From: an uncultured Eubacteriales bacterium
Lineage (GTDB): Bacteria > Bacillota > Clostridia > Christensenellales > Aristaeellaceae
NCBI GenBank assembly: GCA_902793325.1
Contig: CADBCY010000023.1
Location: 1-43,415, forward strand
Direction of reading: 5' to 3'
Length of the DNA: 43,415 bases
The stretch's first letter is position 1; each line of letters opens with the position of its first letter. The translations under genes were made by a program, and so were the position numbers. Below the pieces are notes generated by a model that was not told where the DNA came from, searched no databases, and saw only the letters and a program-made list of their open reading frames with translations. Positions 14,114-20,819 of this stretch are shown here, piece after piece.

Positions 14114-14693
14114 AGAGATACAGGTCGATCTGGTCGTCCAGTGTACCTGATTGCAGGGTGTTCAGGTAGAACTGGATGACCGCCTTTCTCTCCGTGATCC
14201 TGTCAAGGGCATTGCGTTCCGAGGCTTCCGATCTCCGTCGTATGCACGCCCGCTCCTGTTCATCCAGGATCGCATAATAACTTTTGAGCAGGTCTATGCT
14301 GCGTGTCCGCCATTTTTCAAACTGCCGCTGGGTCTTCTGAATGCGCCATTCATGGCGCTGCTCTGGCGTGGGCGGTGATTTGTCTTTTGTGATTGGAGAT
14401 GATGATTTTGAAAGGGTCTGGTCTTCTATGGGAATGCCAAAGTCGTTGGCAATGAGCTTTGCTGCCTCGAGCTTATCAACGTCGAGGTAGGTAGCGACGA
14501 AATCAATCACGTCTCCTGAGGCACGGCAGTCGAAGCAGTAATACCTATCGCTGATACGCATGTTGGGAGCGTTGCCTGAATGGAAGGGGCAGCAGGTCAT
14601 CCCTTTCTCGTCAATCGCCAACCCCAGATGCTCCGCCACCTGTCTCGTGGTCACCGCCTGCTTCACGGTCTTGAATATGTTGCTGTTTGCGAT
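13962..14693 (-). CDS. CHC2 zinc-finger primase-like protein
   Basis: The DnaG-type zinc finger is CCPFHSG...YYCFDCRASGDVIDF. The rest is charged and coiled-coil-like, with no TOPRIM domain, so this is a separate zinc-finger subunit. It probably recognises the element origin for the VapE helicase. The conserved N-terminus NIFKTVKQAVTTRQVAEHLG extends beyond the GTG at 14666. The only codon well placed after GGAAGGGAGG is ATC at 14691-14693, eight bases downstream, so a rare AUC start is proposed; GTG at 14666 is the conventional alternative. The 3' end overlaps vapE in another frame. Confidence 0.78.
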   Translation of the reverse strand: MANSNIFKTVKQAVTTRQVAEHLGLAIDEKGMTCCPFHSGNAPNMRISDRYYCFDCRASGDVIDFVATYLDVDKLEAAKLIANDFGIPIEDQTLSKSSSPITKDKSPPTPEQRHEWRIQKTQRQFEKWRTRSIDLLKSYYAILDEQERACIRRRSEASERNALDRITERKAVIQFYLNTLQSGTLDDQIDLYLYGREVITRIERRLEKHQQREDGQAVSGNGAGRLCPGTAAPEREGQSHADY

Positions 14694-14895
14694 TTTCTCG
14701 GCCTCCCTTCCCAGATGCCTGCATCTGCTGTGAGCGGAGCGAACCAGGATAACGGGTATGGGGGAACCCCATCAAGATGCCAGTAAACAAAGGGCGCGAA
14801 GCGCAATTTGTTTAACGTGGCGTATCTTGCCCTGGGCCAGACCACAAAGATGTACCCTGTTTACAGCTCCCAATCCAAGCCATAATCCCTTTTTG

Positions 14896-14960
14896 ATCTG
14901 ATGTCAGGCTGACATCAGATTCGCCCCAAAATCGCCGATTGCCGCCAAACTGATGTCAGG
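14896..14960. promoter_or_regulatory. 25-bp palindrome plus half-site between parR and the primase gene
   Basis: ATCTGATGTCAG-G-CTGACATCAGAT (14896-14920) is a perfect palindrome with a single central base. A third copy of the half-site, CTGATGTCAGG, lies at 14950-14960 across the parR stop. No T-run follows on either strand, so it is not a terminator. It is probably an operator, a ParR-binding site or part of the replication origin. The remaining 14694-14895 stretch holds no supported gene. Confidence 0.6.
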
Positions 14961-15333
14961 CCAGATTTCCGCAGAATGCGGTAGCCATGTCAAGTGAGTC
15001 ATCGTCGTCCTCATCATCGCCATCTGTCAGGTATTTATCCTGCGTAGAATCAACTCGGGATTCGGTTACAGTTTTCGCTGGAATCGTCGCGCCCCATTCA
15101 CGCAGCAGCGCTCTTCCCTCCGAACGAATGACACTCCTGAACAGCTTTTCCAGCTCGTCCAGGCTCAAGGCATTCTCCTGACACAGTTCCCGGTGAAGCA
15201 GTTGCACGATCAGTGTGTTCATCACCGCGCCGGTTTCCAAGCGACGCCGCATCAGGCTATCGAAGGTTTCGCTGGCTATTGGATCATCTAAATAGAACCG
15301 CAGCGTGATCCGCTTCTCCCTACTGCTGTTCAT
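14956..15333 (-). CDS. ParR-like partner of the actin-type segregation protein
   Basis: The product is 125 residues from ATG 15333, which overlaps the parM stop by 14 bases. The N-terminus REKRITLRFYLDDPIASETFDSLMRRR looks like a ribbon-helix-helix fold. The C-terminus is acidic (DGDDEDDDDSLDMATAF). Size, position and fold suit ParR, which binds a centromere and caps ParM filaments. The assignment rests mainly on gene order; direct similarity to named ParR proteins was not checked. Confidence 0.65.
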   Translation of the reverse strand: MNSSREKRITLRFYLDDPIASETFDSLMRRRLETGAVMNTLIVQLLHRELCQENALSLDELEKLFRSVIRSEGRALLREWGATIPAKTVTESRVDSTQDKYLTDGDDEDDDDSLDMATAFCGNLA

Positions 15334-16303
15334 CCTTCGCTCGCCTCTTTTCCAGCGCGCGTCGCGCCATGCGTTCGTACCCTTTGGCGTTGGCACGCAG
15401 ATCCTCGATGAAGATGACCCGCTCCGCGTCATATACGCCGAAGTTCTTGACCAGGCAGCCACCGCCGCCGATCACCCACAGCCGCATGAGCTCTGGATCA
15501 TACTCATGCTCACGCAAGCGCCGGAAGATTTCGGCGACATACTGCCTGGCGGTTTCCTGGATGACGGCTTTGTATTTCTCGCCGATGTCGGCGTTCATGG
15601 AGCGCAGATACTTTTCAATCTGGGCATCGGTGGGCAGGCTGCCGAGCTTGCGCTGGAGCATCTCCCTGGCCCGGATGACGCACTGATAGGTACCGTACTT
15701 TTCTGTGAAGCATGATTCCAGGATGGCGGTTTTCTCGTTGATGTTCATCACATTCATGGTTCCGTTCCCGATATCCACCAGCATGTTCGTTCCCCTGAAA
15801 CTCTTGTTGATCAGGTTGGCTACCGCCGCGATGCCCTGATTGAAGATCATGGCTTCCTGGACATCCACATGATAAACGATGCTTTTGTACGAAAAATCCA
15901 CGTGCTTCTTCTGGGTCAGGTATTCCTGAAAGCTTTTCTTCTGCTCGATGCCCCAGGTCAGCGGCAGCCCGGCAGCAATGACAATCGTCGCCTTCGTCAT
16001 GCCTCTGCGGTCGAGCTCTTTCCCAATCGCCGCCAGTGTGAGCAGATAGTAGTCCTGATCCATGATCTTGTCTGCGCGAAATTCCTTGTGCCCCATGCCG
16101 ACAGAATAAGAGGTTCCATCGTATATAAGAATGTCGTCGGTGAAACTCAATCCGTCATTGATGGGCGTGACGTTGGCAGGAAAGCAGAAATTGGAGGTCT
16201 TGATGTTGCCATAGCCATGATCGATGGCGATGATGATGGGCTCTGCCGGGTTAACGGTAGAAGTGGTATTGCCAGCCACTTCGGGTTTGATTGCTTGATT
16301 CAT
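15320..16303 (-). CDS. ParM/StbA-like actin-fold ATPase
   Basis: The product is 327 residues. The phosphate-1 loop IIIAIDHGYGNIKTSN is at residues 23-38, phosphate-2 is MLVDIGNGTMNV, and the adenosine motif is WVIGGGGCLVKN. This is the actin/Hsp70/ParM pattern. ParM filaments push sister plasmids apart. Finding the gene in an integrated element suggests an excised, replicating phase. It is first in a likely operon with parR, and has a strong promoter about 320 bases upstream with a long, apparently structured leader. Confidence 0.85.
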   Translation of the reverse strand: MNQAIKPEVAGNTTSTVNPAEPIIIAIDHGYGNIKTSNFCFPANVTPINDGLSFTDDILIYDGTSYSVGMGHKEFRADKIMDQDYYLLTLAAIGKELDRRGMTKATIVIAAGLPLTWGIEQKKSFQEYLTQKKHVDFSYKSIVYHVDVQEAMIFNQGIAAVANLINKSFRGTNMLVDIGNGTMNVMNINEKTAILESCFTEKYGTYQCVIRAREMLQRKLGSLPTDAQIEKYLRSMNADIGEKYKAVIQETARQYVAEIFRRLREHEYDPELMRLWVIGGGGCLVKNFGVYDAERVIFIEDLRANAKGYERMARRALEKRRAKDEQQ

Positions 16304-16369
16304 GTTCGACTCCTTTCACTCCCGTGTGGGTGTTACTGTTGTGTGGGGAGGCTTTCCAGCAAAAGCAAA

Positions 16370-16528
16370 GCCGGAGCATCGGAGAAAAACGCATCAGCAT
16401 CAGGCCGGCATAAACCGGCTGTACAGGGAATCGTGCCGAAGCACAATCCGCCCCGTCGGGCTGCCACCGCTGGCCATGGTTCCAGCGCGACACCTGGATG
16501 CTGTGGTTTTCCTTCGCAACGCTCCGGC
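16370..16528 (-). ncRNA. Candidate structured leader RNA of the parMR operon
   Basis: On the minus strand a perfect 8-bp helix (16521-16528 with 16370-16377, GCCGGAGC/GCTCCGGC) encloses three hairpins. They are CGCTGG-8-CCAGCG (16468-16487), ATTGTGC-TTCG-GCACGAT with a C(UUCG)G tetraloop (16430-16447), and GCCGG-6-CCGGC (16404-16419). It lies between the promoter at 16623-16651 and the parM start. No known Rfam class was recognised. A cis-regulatory RNA or an sRNA is possible; covariation was not tested. Confidence 0.45.
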
Positions 16529-16622
16529 TGAGGTGGGCATGCACCACGTTCAGACGATGATCTATTGCCTTGGAAAGTCTGTGAAGTTTTTAACTGCAGT
16601 CGTTCTTGTCAATGACAGGTGC

Positions 16623-16651
16623 ATCATAACCCAATGTCATAATAATGTCAA
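16623..16651 (-). promoter_or_regulatory. Sigma-A promoter of the parMR leader
   Basis: On the minus strand TTGACA (16646-16651) and TATGAT (16623-16628) are separated by 17 bases. It reads toward parM. Two tandem repeats lie directly upstream. Confidence 0.75.
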
Positions 16652-16656
16652 TAAGT

Positions 16657-16694
16657 TCTGCATAAACAGTGCCAAATCTGCATAAATAGTGCCA
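16657..16694. repeat. Two 18-bp tandem repeats upstream of the parMR promoter
   Basis: TCTGCATAAACAGTGCCA (16657-16674) and TCTGCATAAATAGTGCCA (16677-16694) differ at one base and have a 20-bp period, about two helical turns. They adjoin the -35 box. They could be activator sites, iterons or the parC centromere. Confidence 0.6.
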
Positions 16695-17020
16695 TTTTCG
16701 AATTCATGGAAGGGATTTTGAATGGGAAGATACCTGTTCACAAGAGAATACCCTGATATAAATATACCATAACACGAGAGAATGCGCAAATCACCCGTAT
16801 AAAACAAGCGTTCTATTATGTAGTTATTATTTTGTTAATTCTTGTATTTTATTGCCCGTTGGATATGCCTGTAAACGAAAACGTAAACAAACGCAATAAA
16901 ACTATTAGAGAGCCATTTCATTTGAAACAGCCTATAAAACCCTGGAATACGCAAGCAGGCAGGAGAAAAAGGGACGGATACACATTACGAACATTTAATC
17001 ACCACATGGAACATTATAAC
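16695..17020. other. AT-rich stretch with no supported gene
   Basis: The only open frame here (16832-17047, plus) has no clear ribosome site or recognisable content and was not called. The stretch is AT-rich and lies between the integrase and the parMR control region, so it may include part of an origin. No iteron series or oriT motif was recognised. Confidence 0.4.
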
Positions 17021-17045
17021 AGGGCACCGCTTCACGCGATGCCCT
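17021..17045 (-). terminator. Probable terminator hairpin after the integrase gene
   Basis: AGGGCA...TGCCCT with an inner CGC/GCG pairing forms a hairpin 13 bases beyond the integrase stop. The T-run after it on the minus strand is poor (GTTATAAT), so termination may be weak. Confidence 0.45.
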
Positions 17046-17058
17046 AGCATCCTATATC

Positions 17059-18207
17059 TCATGTCGCCTTGCCGGTCTTTTTGAACTGCTGAATCGCCTC
17101 TGTCACCCGGTCGATGGTCTCCTTGTGGGAATCGTCGAACATGTGGGTATAGATGCCGCTGGTGACGGCGGTGGAGCCATGGCCCAGCGCCTTGCTGATG
17201 TTGAACATCGGTACGCCCAGGTCGTTGGCGATGGAGGCGAAGCTGTGGCGCAGGTCATGGAGCCGTATCTTTTTCAGGCCGTTGTCCTTGAGGAACTTCG
17301 TGAACAGCTCGGAAATATAGTTCGGCCGGTAAGGCTTGCCGTCTTCCCAGCAGAGGATGAAGCCGGTTTCCATGTAATCGTCCTTGAGCATCCGCTTGTT
17401 CTCCTCCTGCTTTTCACGGAGAGCAAGCAGCAGCTCGCGCACGTCGTCGTTCATGGCTTCCTTGCGATAGGAGGACCTGGTCTTGGGCTCGTCGATCAAC
17501 AGCTGCCCGCCCGCCATCGTCATGGAGCGGCGAATCTCAAACAGATTCCGCTCGAAGTCGATGTCCTGCCACATCAGACCGCAGATCTCTTCGCGGCGCA
17601 GGCCATAGTAGCCCGCCAGCTTGACCACGATCTCGAGGCGATTTCCCTTGACCTTCTCGAAGAGATCGTGCAGTTCCTCGGCGGTGTAGATCGTGTATTG
17701 TATGGTCTCCTTCTTCGGCGCGGAGACGATGCGCATGGGGTTCTTCCGCAGCTTGTCCTCCAACACCGCCGCCTGGAAGATCTGATTGAGCACGTCGTGG
17801 TGCTTGCGCAGCGAGTTCTGGGACAGGGCTTTCGGCCCTGAGAGCTTCTTCTTGTAATACTCGCGGATGTCCGCCGCTGTGACCTTCTGCAGGGGCTTGC
17901 CGCCCAGGGAGGGAATCAGGTGCCGCTCCACCAGGTTCTTGTAGCCGTGGTAGGTAGTCGCGCGTACATTGGGCTTTGAGATGTTCTCCAGCCAATAGCG
18001 CATCCACTCACCCAGGCTGTCCCTGGTCGGCTCGACGACCTCTTCATTCGCCTTGTCCGCCTCAAACTGCTTGAGCGCCCGGACGGCATCCGCCTTGGTC
18101 GTGAATGTCTTGGTGGACTTCACGCCGTTGCCGTAATGAAAGGTGACGTAATACCGCTGGCGGTCGTCATCATAGGCGATGTTTTTTGCAACTTTCATCC
18201 TGGCCAT
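17059..18207 (-). CDS. int: Tyrosine-recombinase integrase
   Basis: The product is 382 residues. An Arm-DNA-binding N-terminus (residues 1-60) is followed by a SAM-like core-binding domain (65-160). The catalytic domain has Arg204 (YYGLRREE), Lys242, His317 and Arg320 (LHDLRHSF), His343 (LGHG) and the nucleophile Tyr353 (GIYTHMF). It would recombine the 25-bp core in the ssrA 3' end. The start at 18207 has AAAGGGG nine bases upstream. It lies next to attR, as usual for ssrA integrases. Confidence 0.95.
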   Translation of the reverse strand: MARMKVAKNIAYDDDRQRYYVTFHYGNGVKSTKTFTTKADAVRALKQFEADKANEEVVEPTRDSLGEWMRYWLENISKPNVRATTYHGYKNLVERHLIPSLGGKPLQKVTAADIREYYKKKLSGPKALSQNSLRKHHDVLNQIFQAAVLEDKLRKNPMRIVSAPKKETIQYTIYTAEELHDLFEKVKGNRLEIVVKLAGYYGLRREEICGLMWQDIDFERNLFEIRRSMTMAGGQLLIDEPKTRSSYRKEAMNDDVRELLLALREKQEENKRMLKDDYMETGFILCWEDGKPYRPNYISELFTKFLKDNGLKKIRLHDLRHSFASIANDLGVPMFNISKALGHGSTAVTSGIYTHMFDDSHKETIDRVTEAIQQFKKTGKAT

Positions 18208-18235
18208 CCTGCAAATCCCCTTTCAAAGCGGCGTC

Positions 18236-18336
18236 GTTTTTTTCTACCAAGCAGCTATATCATACCACAAAACACAGTATTTTTCTACCATAATTTTCTA
18301 CCACCGCAAAACGCGGCATCCCCTCTGTTTTTATAC
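18236..18336. repeat. Right-end putative integrase arm-type sites
   Basis: TTTTCTACC-type motifs occur at 18236-18248, 18281-18289 and 18293-18302, with a variant GTTTTTATACC at 18327-18336. They match the two motifs at the left end and lie between the int start and attR, also the region where the int promoter must be. Confidence 0.55.
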
Positions 18337-18361
18337 CACAATATATAGTGTTCATATCATA

Positions 18362-18392
18362 GAAAAACCACCATATCTTGTGATATGGTGGT
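18362..18392 (-). terminator. Element-borne ssrA terminator
   Basis: A perfect 11-bp inverted repeat (18367-18377 with 18382-18392, 4-base loop) is followed on the minus strand by TTTTTCT. It starts eight bases after the tmRNA CCA end. It lies inside the element and replaces the displaced terminator at 732-771, so tmRNA can still end correctly. Confidence 0.88.
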
Positions 18393-18399
18393 CAGGAAA

Positions 18400-18424
18400 G
18401 TGGTGGAGCCGAGGGGGGTCGAAC
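18400..18424. repeat. attR: 3' end of ssrA
   Basis: This is identical over 25 bp to attL at 776-800. It comprises the 3' strand of the tmRNA acceptor stem, the encoded CCA and part of the T-arm. Confidence 0.9.
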
Positions 18425-18752
18425 CCCTGTCCGAAGACCAGAAGACCAGAGCTTCTCCGAGCGCAGTCTGCGATTTAACGTTCCCTCCGCCGGACTCCCA
18501 CAGACGGGATTCCGGCATCAGTAGCTTCATAAAATCCGGCCGGCCGCAAAGCTTAAGTCGGCTGGTTCCCTGCTACTATGACGTCGATGGCCTGCGCGGC
18601 AGGACGCTCAGGGTCGACGGTCGCCGATTAAGCGGCGACAGGAGAATAACTGTTAGTGTCAGTTCATTTTTGATTTCCCGTTTTCAGGCGGTACAGGGCC
18701 GCCGCTCGCTTCTCTGTCCCTCCGCATCCCCGTCGAAACCAAATACGGCCCC
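18401..18752 (-). ncRNA. ssrA: tmRNA (transfer-messenger RNA)
   Basis: The 5' end GGGGCCGTATTTGGTTTCGA, followed by CGGGGATGCGG, is the conserved tmRNA start. The 3' end GGGGTTCGACCCCCC...CGGCTCCACCA is the tRNA-like T-arm and acceptor with encoded CCA; the ends pair as GGGGCCG with CGGCTCC. The internal open frame ends GAC ACT AAC AGT TAT TCT, then CCT GTC GCC GCT TAA, giving a tag ending DTNSYSPVAA. With SmpB it frees stalled ribosomes and marks proteins for proteolysis. It lies 18 bases after smpB. The 5' boundary is estimated from pairing. Confidence 0.95.
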
Positions 18753-18770
18753 GCGTGAATGGGTTGCAAA

Positions 18771-19232
18771 TCAGTTCTTTGACCGGACGGCGCGCTCCAT
18801 GTCGCGCTTGGCGTCGCGCTTGGCGATGTCGTCGCGCTTGTCGTAGAGCTTCTTGCCCTTGCACAGCGCCAGCTCCAGTTTCACGCGACCGTCCTTCAGG
18901 TACGTGCTCAGCGGGATCAGCGCCAGACCCTGCTGCATCACCTGCTGCTGGCAGCGGCGGATCTCCGCCTTGTGCATCAGCAGGCGCTTGGGGCGCAGCG
19001 GGTCGGTGTTGAAGTAGCTGCCCTTCTCGTAGGGGCTGATGTGCATGCCGTACACCAGCATCTCCCCGTCCTTCACCTGGGCGTAGCAGTCCTTCAGGTT
19101 GCACTTGCCGAGCCGGATGGACTTCACCTCGGTGCCCTTCAGCTCAATGCCCGCTTCCCAGGTTTCAAGAATGAAGTAGTCGTGCCGGGCGCGGCGGTTC
19201 TGCGCGATCACCTTGACGCCCTTTTGCGGCAT
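18771..19232 (-). CDS. smpB: SsrA-binding protein SmpB
   Basis: The product is 153 residues. IAQNRRARHDYFILETWEAG, ELKGTEVKSIRLGKCNLKDC, LLMHKAEI and the basic tail KLYDKRDDIAKRDAKRDMER are diagnostic of SmpB. It binds the tRNA-like domain of tmRNA and brings it to stalled ribosomes; the tail reads the empty mRNA channel. ATG at 19232 follows GGAGGA. It sits directly before ssrA on the same strand, so the two may be co-transcribed from the promoter at 19266-19294. Confidence 0.97.
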   Translation of the reverse strand: MPQKGVKVIAQNRRARHDYFILETWEAGIELKGTEVKSIRLGKCNLKDCYAQVKDGEMLVYGMHISPYEKGSYFNTDPLRPKRLLMHKAEIRRCQQQVMQQGLALIPLSTYLKDGRVKLELALCKGKKLYDKRDDIAKRDAKRDMERAVRSKN

Positions 19233-19265
19233 GATCCCATCCTCCTCGAACCGATTTGCAAGCCT

Positions 19266-19294
19266 ATTATACCACGGGAACGCCCTTTTGTAAA
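19266..19294 (-). promoter_or_regulatory. smpB promoter
   Basis: On the minus strand TTTACA (19289-19294) and TATAAT (19266-19271) are 17 bases apart, about 35 bases before the smpB start codon. Confidence 0.75.
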
Positions 19295-19317
19295 CCTCCG
19301 ATTTTACTTCCGCGGCA

Positions 19318-19346
19318 TTGTTCAACCCGACGAATTGTGGTAGAAT
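19318..19346 (+). promoter_or_regulatory. Promoter of the MATE transporter gene
   Basis: TTGTTC (19318-19323) and TAGAAT (19341-19346) are 17 bases apart. The promoter is divergent from that of smpB. Confidence 0.55.
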
Positions 19347-19395
19347 ACGGTGACGACGCGAAAGCGAATCGAAGCGCGGGGAAGGGGATGTTCGC

Positions 19396-20799
19396 ATGAA
19401 ACGGCCCGCGGTCAGCCGGCAGGAGCTGTTTGCCAGGACACCCGTCCCGAAGGCGCTGCTCGCCATGGCGGTGCCCACCATCATCAGCCAGCTCATCAAC
19501 CTGATCTACAACATGGTGGACGCCTTCTTCATCGGCAGGACAGGCAATTCCTACATGATGGCGGCGACCACGCTGACGCTGACCATGGTGATGATGAACG
19601 TCTCCCTGTCGAACCTGTTCGGCATCGGCGGCGGCAGCCTGGTGGCCCGGCTGATGGGCGCGGGGAAGGGCGACAAGGCCCGGCAGGTGAGCGCCTTCGG
19701 CTTCTACGGCGCCGCGCTGATCGCGCTGTGCTACTCGCTGCTGATCGGCCTTTTCCTCGATCCCATACTGCGCTTCCTGGGCGCTTCGGACGCCACCATC
19801 GGCTACGCGAGGAGCTACGCGCTCATCGTGACCGTGGCGGGCAGCCTGCCGAGCATCCTCTCGATGACGCTGGCGCACCTGCTGCGAAACACCGGCTTTT
19901 CCACGCAGGCGAGCGCGGGGCTCAGCATGGGCGGTATACTGAACGTGCTGCTGGACCCGCTGTTCATGTTCGTGCTGCTGCCGCGCGGGCAGGAGGTCAC
20001 CGGCGCGGCGTTGGCGACGGCACTGTCCAACTTCGTCGCCTGCGCGTACCTGCTGTTTGCCTATCGCAGGGCGTCGCGCGAGGCCCCGCTCAGTATGAGC
20101 CTGCGCGCCGCGCGGACGCTGGAGCGCGCACACGTGCGGGCGCTGTTCGCGGTGGGCGTGCCCTCGGCGATACTGGTGGGCCTTTTTGACGTGGCGAACA
20201 TCTGCGTGAACATCATCGCCGCCGCGCACAACGACCTGGTGCTGGCGGGCATGGGGATCGTGATGAAGGTGGAGCGCGTGCCGAACGCCGTGAACATCGG
20301 CATCTGCCAGGGCATGCTGCCCATCGTGGCGTTCAACTACAGCTCCGGCGACCACGCGCGCATGCGCGCTGTGATCCGCACCGCGCGACTCTCGGGCCTG
20401 GCGGTGTCGGCGACGTGCCTTCTGCTCTTCCAGCTTTTCGCCGGGCAGGTGGCGCGGGTATTCCTGAGCACCAGCGCCGGGGACGGCGCGTCGGCGCTGA
20501 CGACGGTGGGCTATGCGGCGCTGTTCCTGCGCATCCGCAGCGTGGCCTCGCCGGTGCAGTTCATCAACTACCACACCTCCTACTGCATGCAGGCCATGGG
20601 CAACGGGCGCAGCACGCTGGCCCACGCCTTTGTGCGGGAGCTGGTGTTCTACATCCCCTACATGTTCCTGCTGGACCGCCTGTTTGGAGAAACCGGGCTG
20701 GCGGCGGCGCTGCCCGTGGGCGAAGCCTGCGGCGCGATGTTCGCGCTGTTCCTGCTCCACCGGACGATTGAGCGCGCGGGCAGGGAACGGGCGCAATGA
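19396..20799 (+). CDS. MATE-family multidrug exporter
   Basis: The product is 467 residues with about 12 hydrophobic segments in two similar halves. The N-terminal repeat opens KALLAMAVPTIISQLINLIYNMVDAFFIGR, typical of MATE, and GIGGGSLVARLMGAG follows. Such proteins export cationic drugs or metabolites in exchange for Na+ or H+. It has its own promoter and ends 21 bases before the aldo/keto reductase start, so it may lead that operon. Substrate cannot be predicted. Confidence 0.92.
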   Translation: MKRPAVSRQELFARTPVPKALLAMAVPTIISQLINLIYNMVDAFFIGRTGNSYMMAATTLTLTMVMMNVSLSNLFGIGGGSLVARLMGAGKGDKARQVSAFGFYGAALIALCYSLLIGLFLDPILRFLGASDATIGYARSYALIVTVAGSLPSILSMTLAHLLRNTGFSTQASAGLSMGGILNVLLDPLFMFVLLPRGQEVTGAALATALSNFVACAYLLFAYRRASREAPLSMSLRAARTLERAHVRALFAVGVPSAILVGLFDVANICVNIIAAAHNDLVLAGMGIVMKVERVPNAVNIGICQGMLPIVAFNYSSGDHARMRAVIRTARLSGLAVSATCLLLFQLFAGQVARVFLSTSAGDGASALTTVGYAALFLRIRSVASPVQFINYHTSYCMQAMGNGRSTLAHAFVRELVFYIPYMFLLDRLFGETGLAAALPVGEACGAMFALFLLHRTIERAGRERAQ

Positions 20800-20819
20800 C
20801 GACAAAGGAGGCGTATCTC

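Larger units (their letters stand above)
776..18424. mobile_element. Integrative element inserted in ssrA (about 17.6 kb)
   Basis: The element is bounded by 25-bp direct repeats of the tmRNA 3' end. A tyrosine integrase gene lies 190 bp inside the right end, and repeats of TTTTCTACC lie at both ends. Its backbone is integrase, excisionase-like HTH, CHC2 zinc-finger protein, VapE-type helicase and ParM/ParR. Its cargo is vapBC and two operons with shared operators. No relaxase, type IV secretion, capsid or terminase gene is seen. It is therefore probably a mobilisable or satellite-like element with a plasmid-like replicating phase. The tmRNA gene stays intact on the right side, and the element supplies a new terminator. 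Confidence 0.88.

Noticed and set aside
14663-14845. Minus-strand open frame of 60 codons before the CHC2 gene
   Set aside because: No ribosome site or family resemblance; it overlaps the proposed CHC2 start region.
14896-14920. Rho-independent terminator
   Set aside because: A one-base loop and no T-run on either strand; more likely a protein-binding palindrome.
16251-16547. Minus-strand open frame of 98 codons overlapping the parM start
   Set aside because: No ribosome site or recognisable protein content, and it spans paired RNA stems; a structured leader explains it better.
16832-17047. Plus-strand open frame of 71 codons downstream of int
   Set aside because: No ribosome site, no motif, and it runs through the hairpin at 17021-17045.
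776-18424. Prophage or conjugative transposon
   Set aside because: No capsid, terminase, portal, lysis, relaxase, coupling-protein or secretion genes are present.
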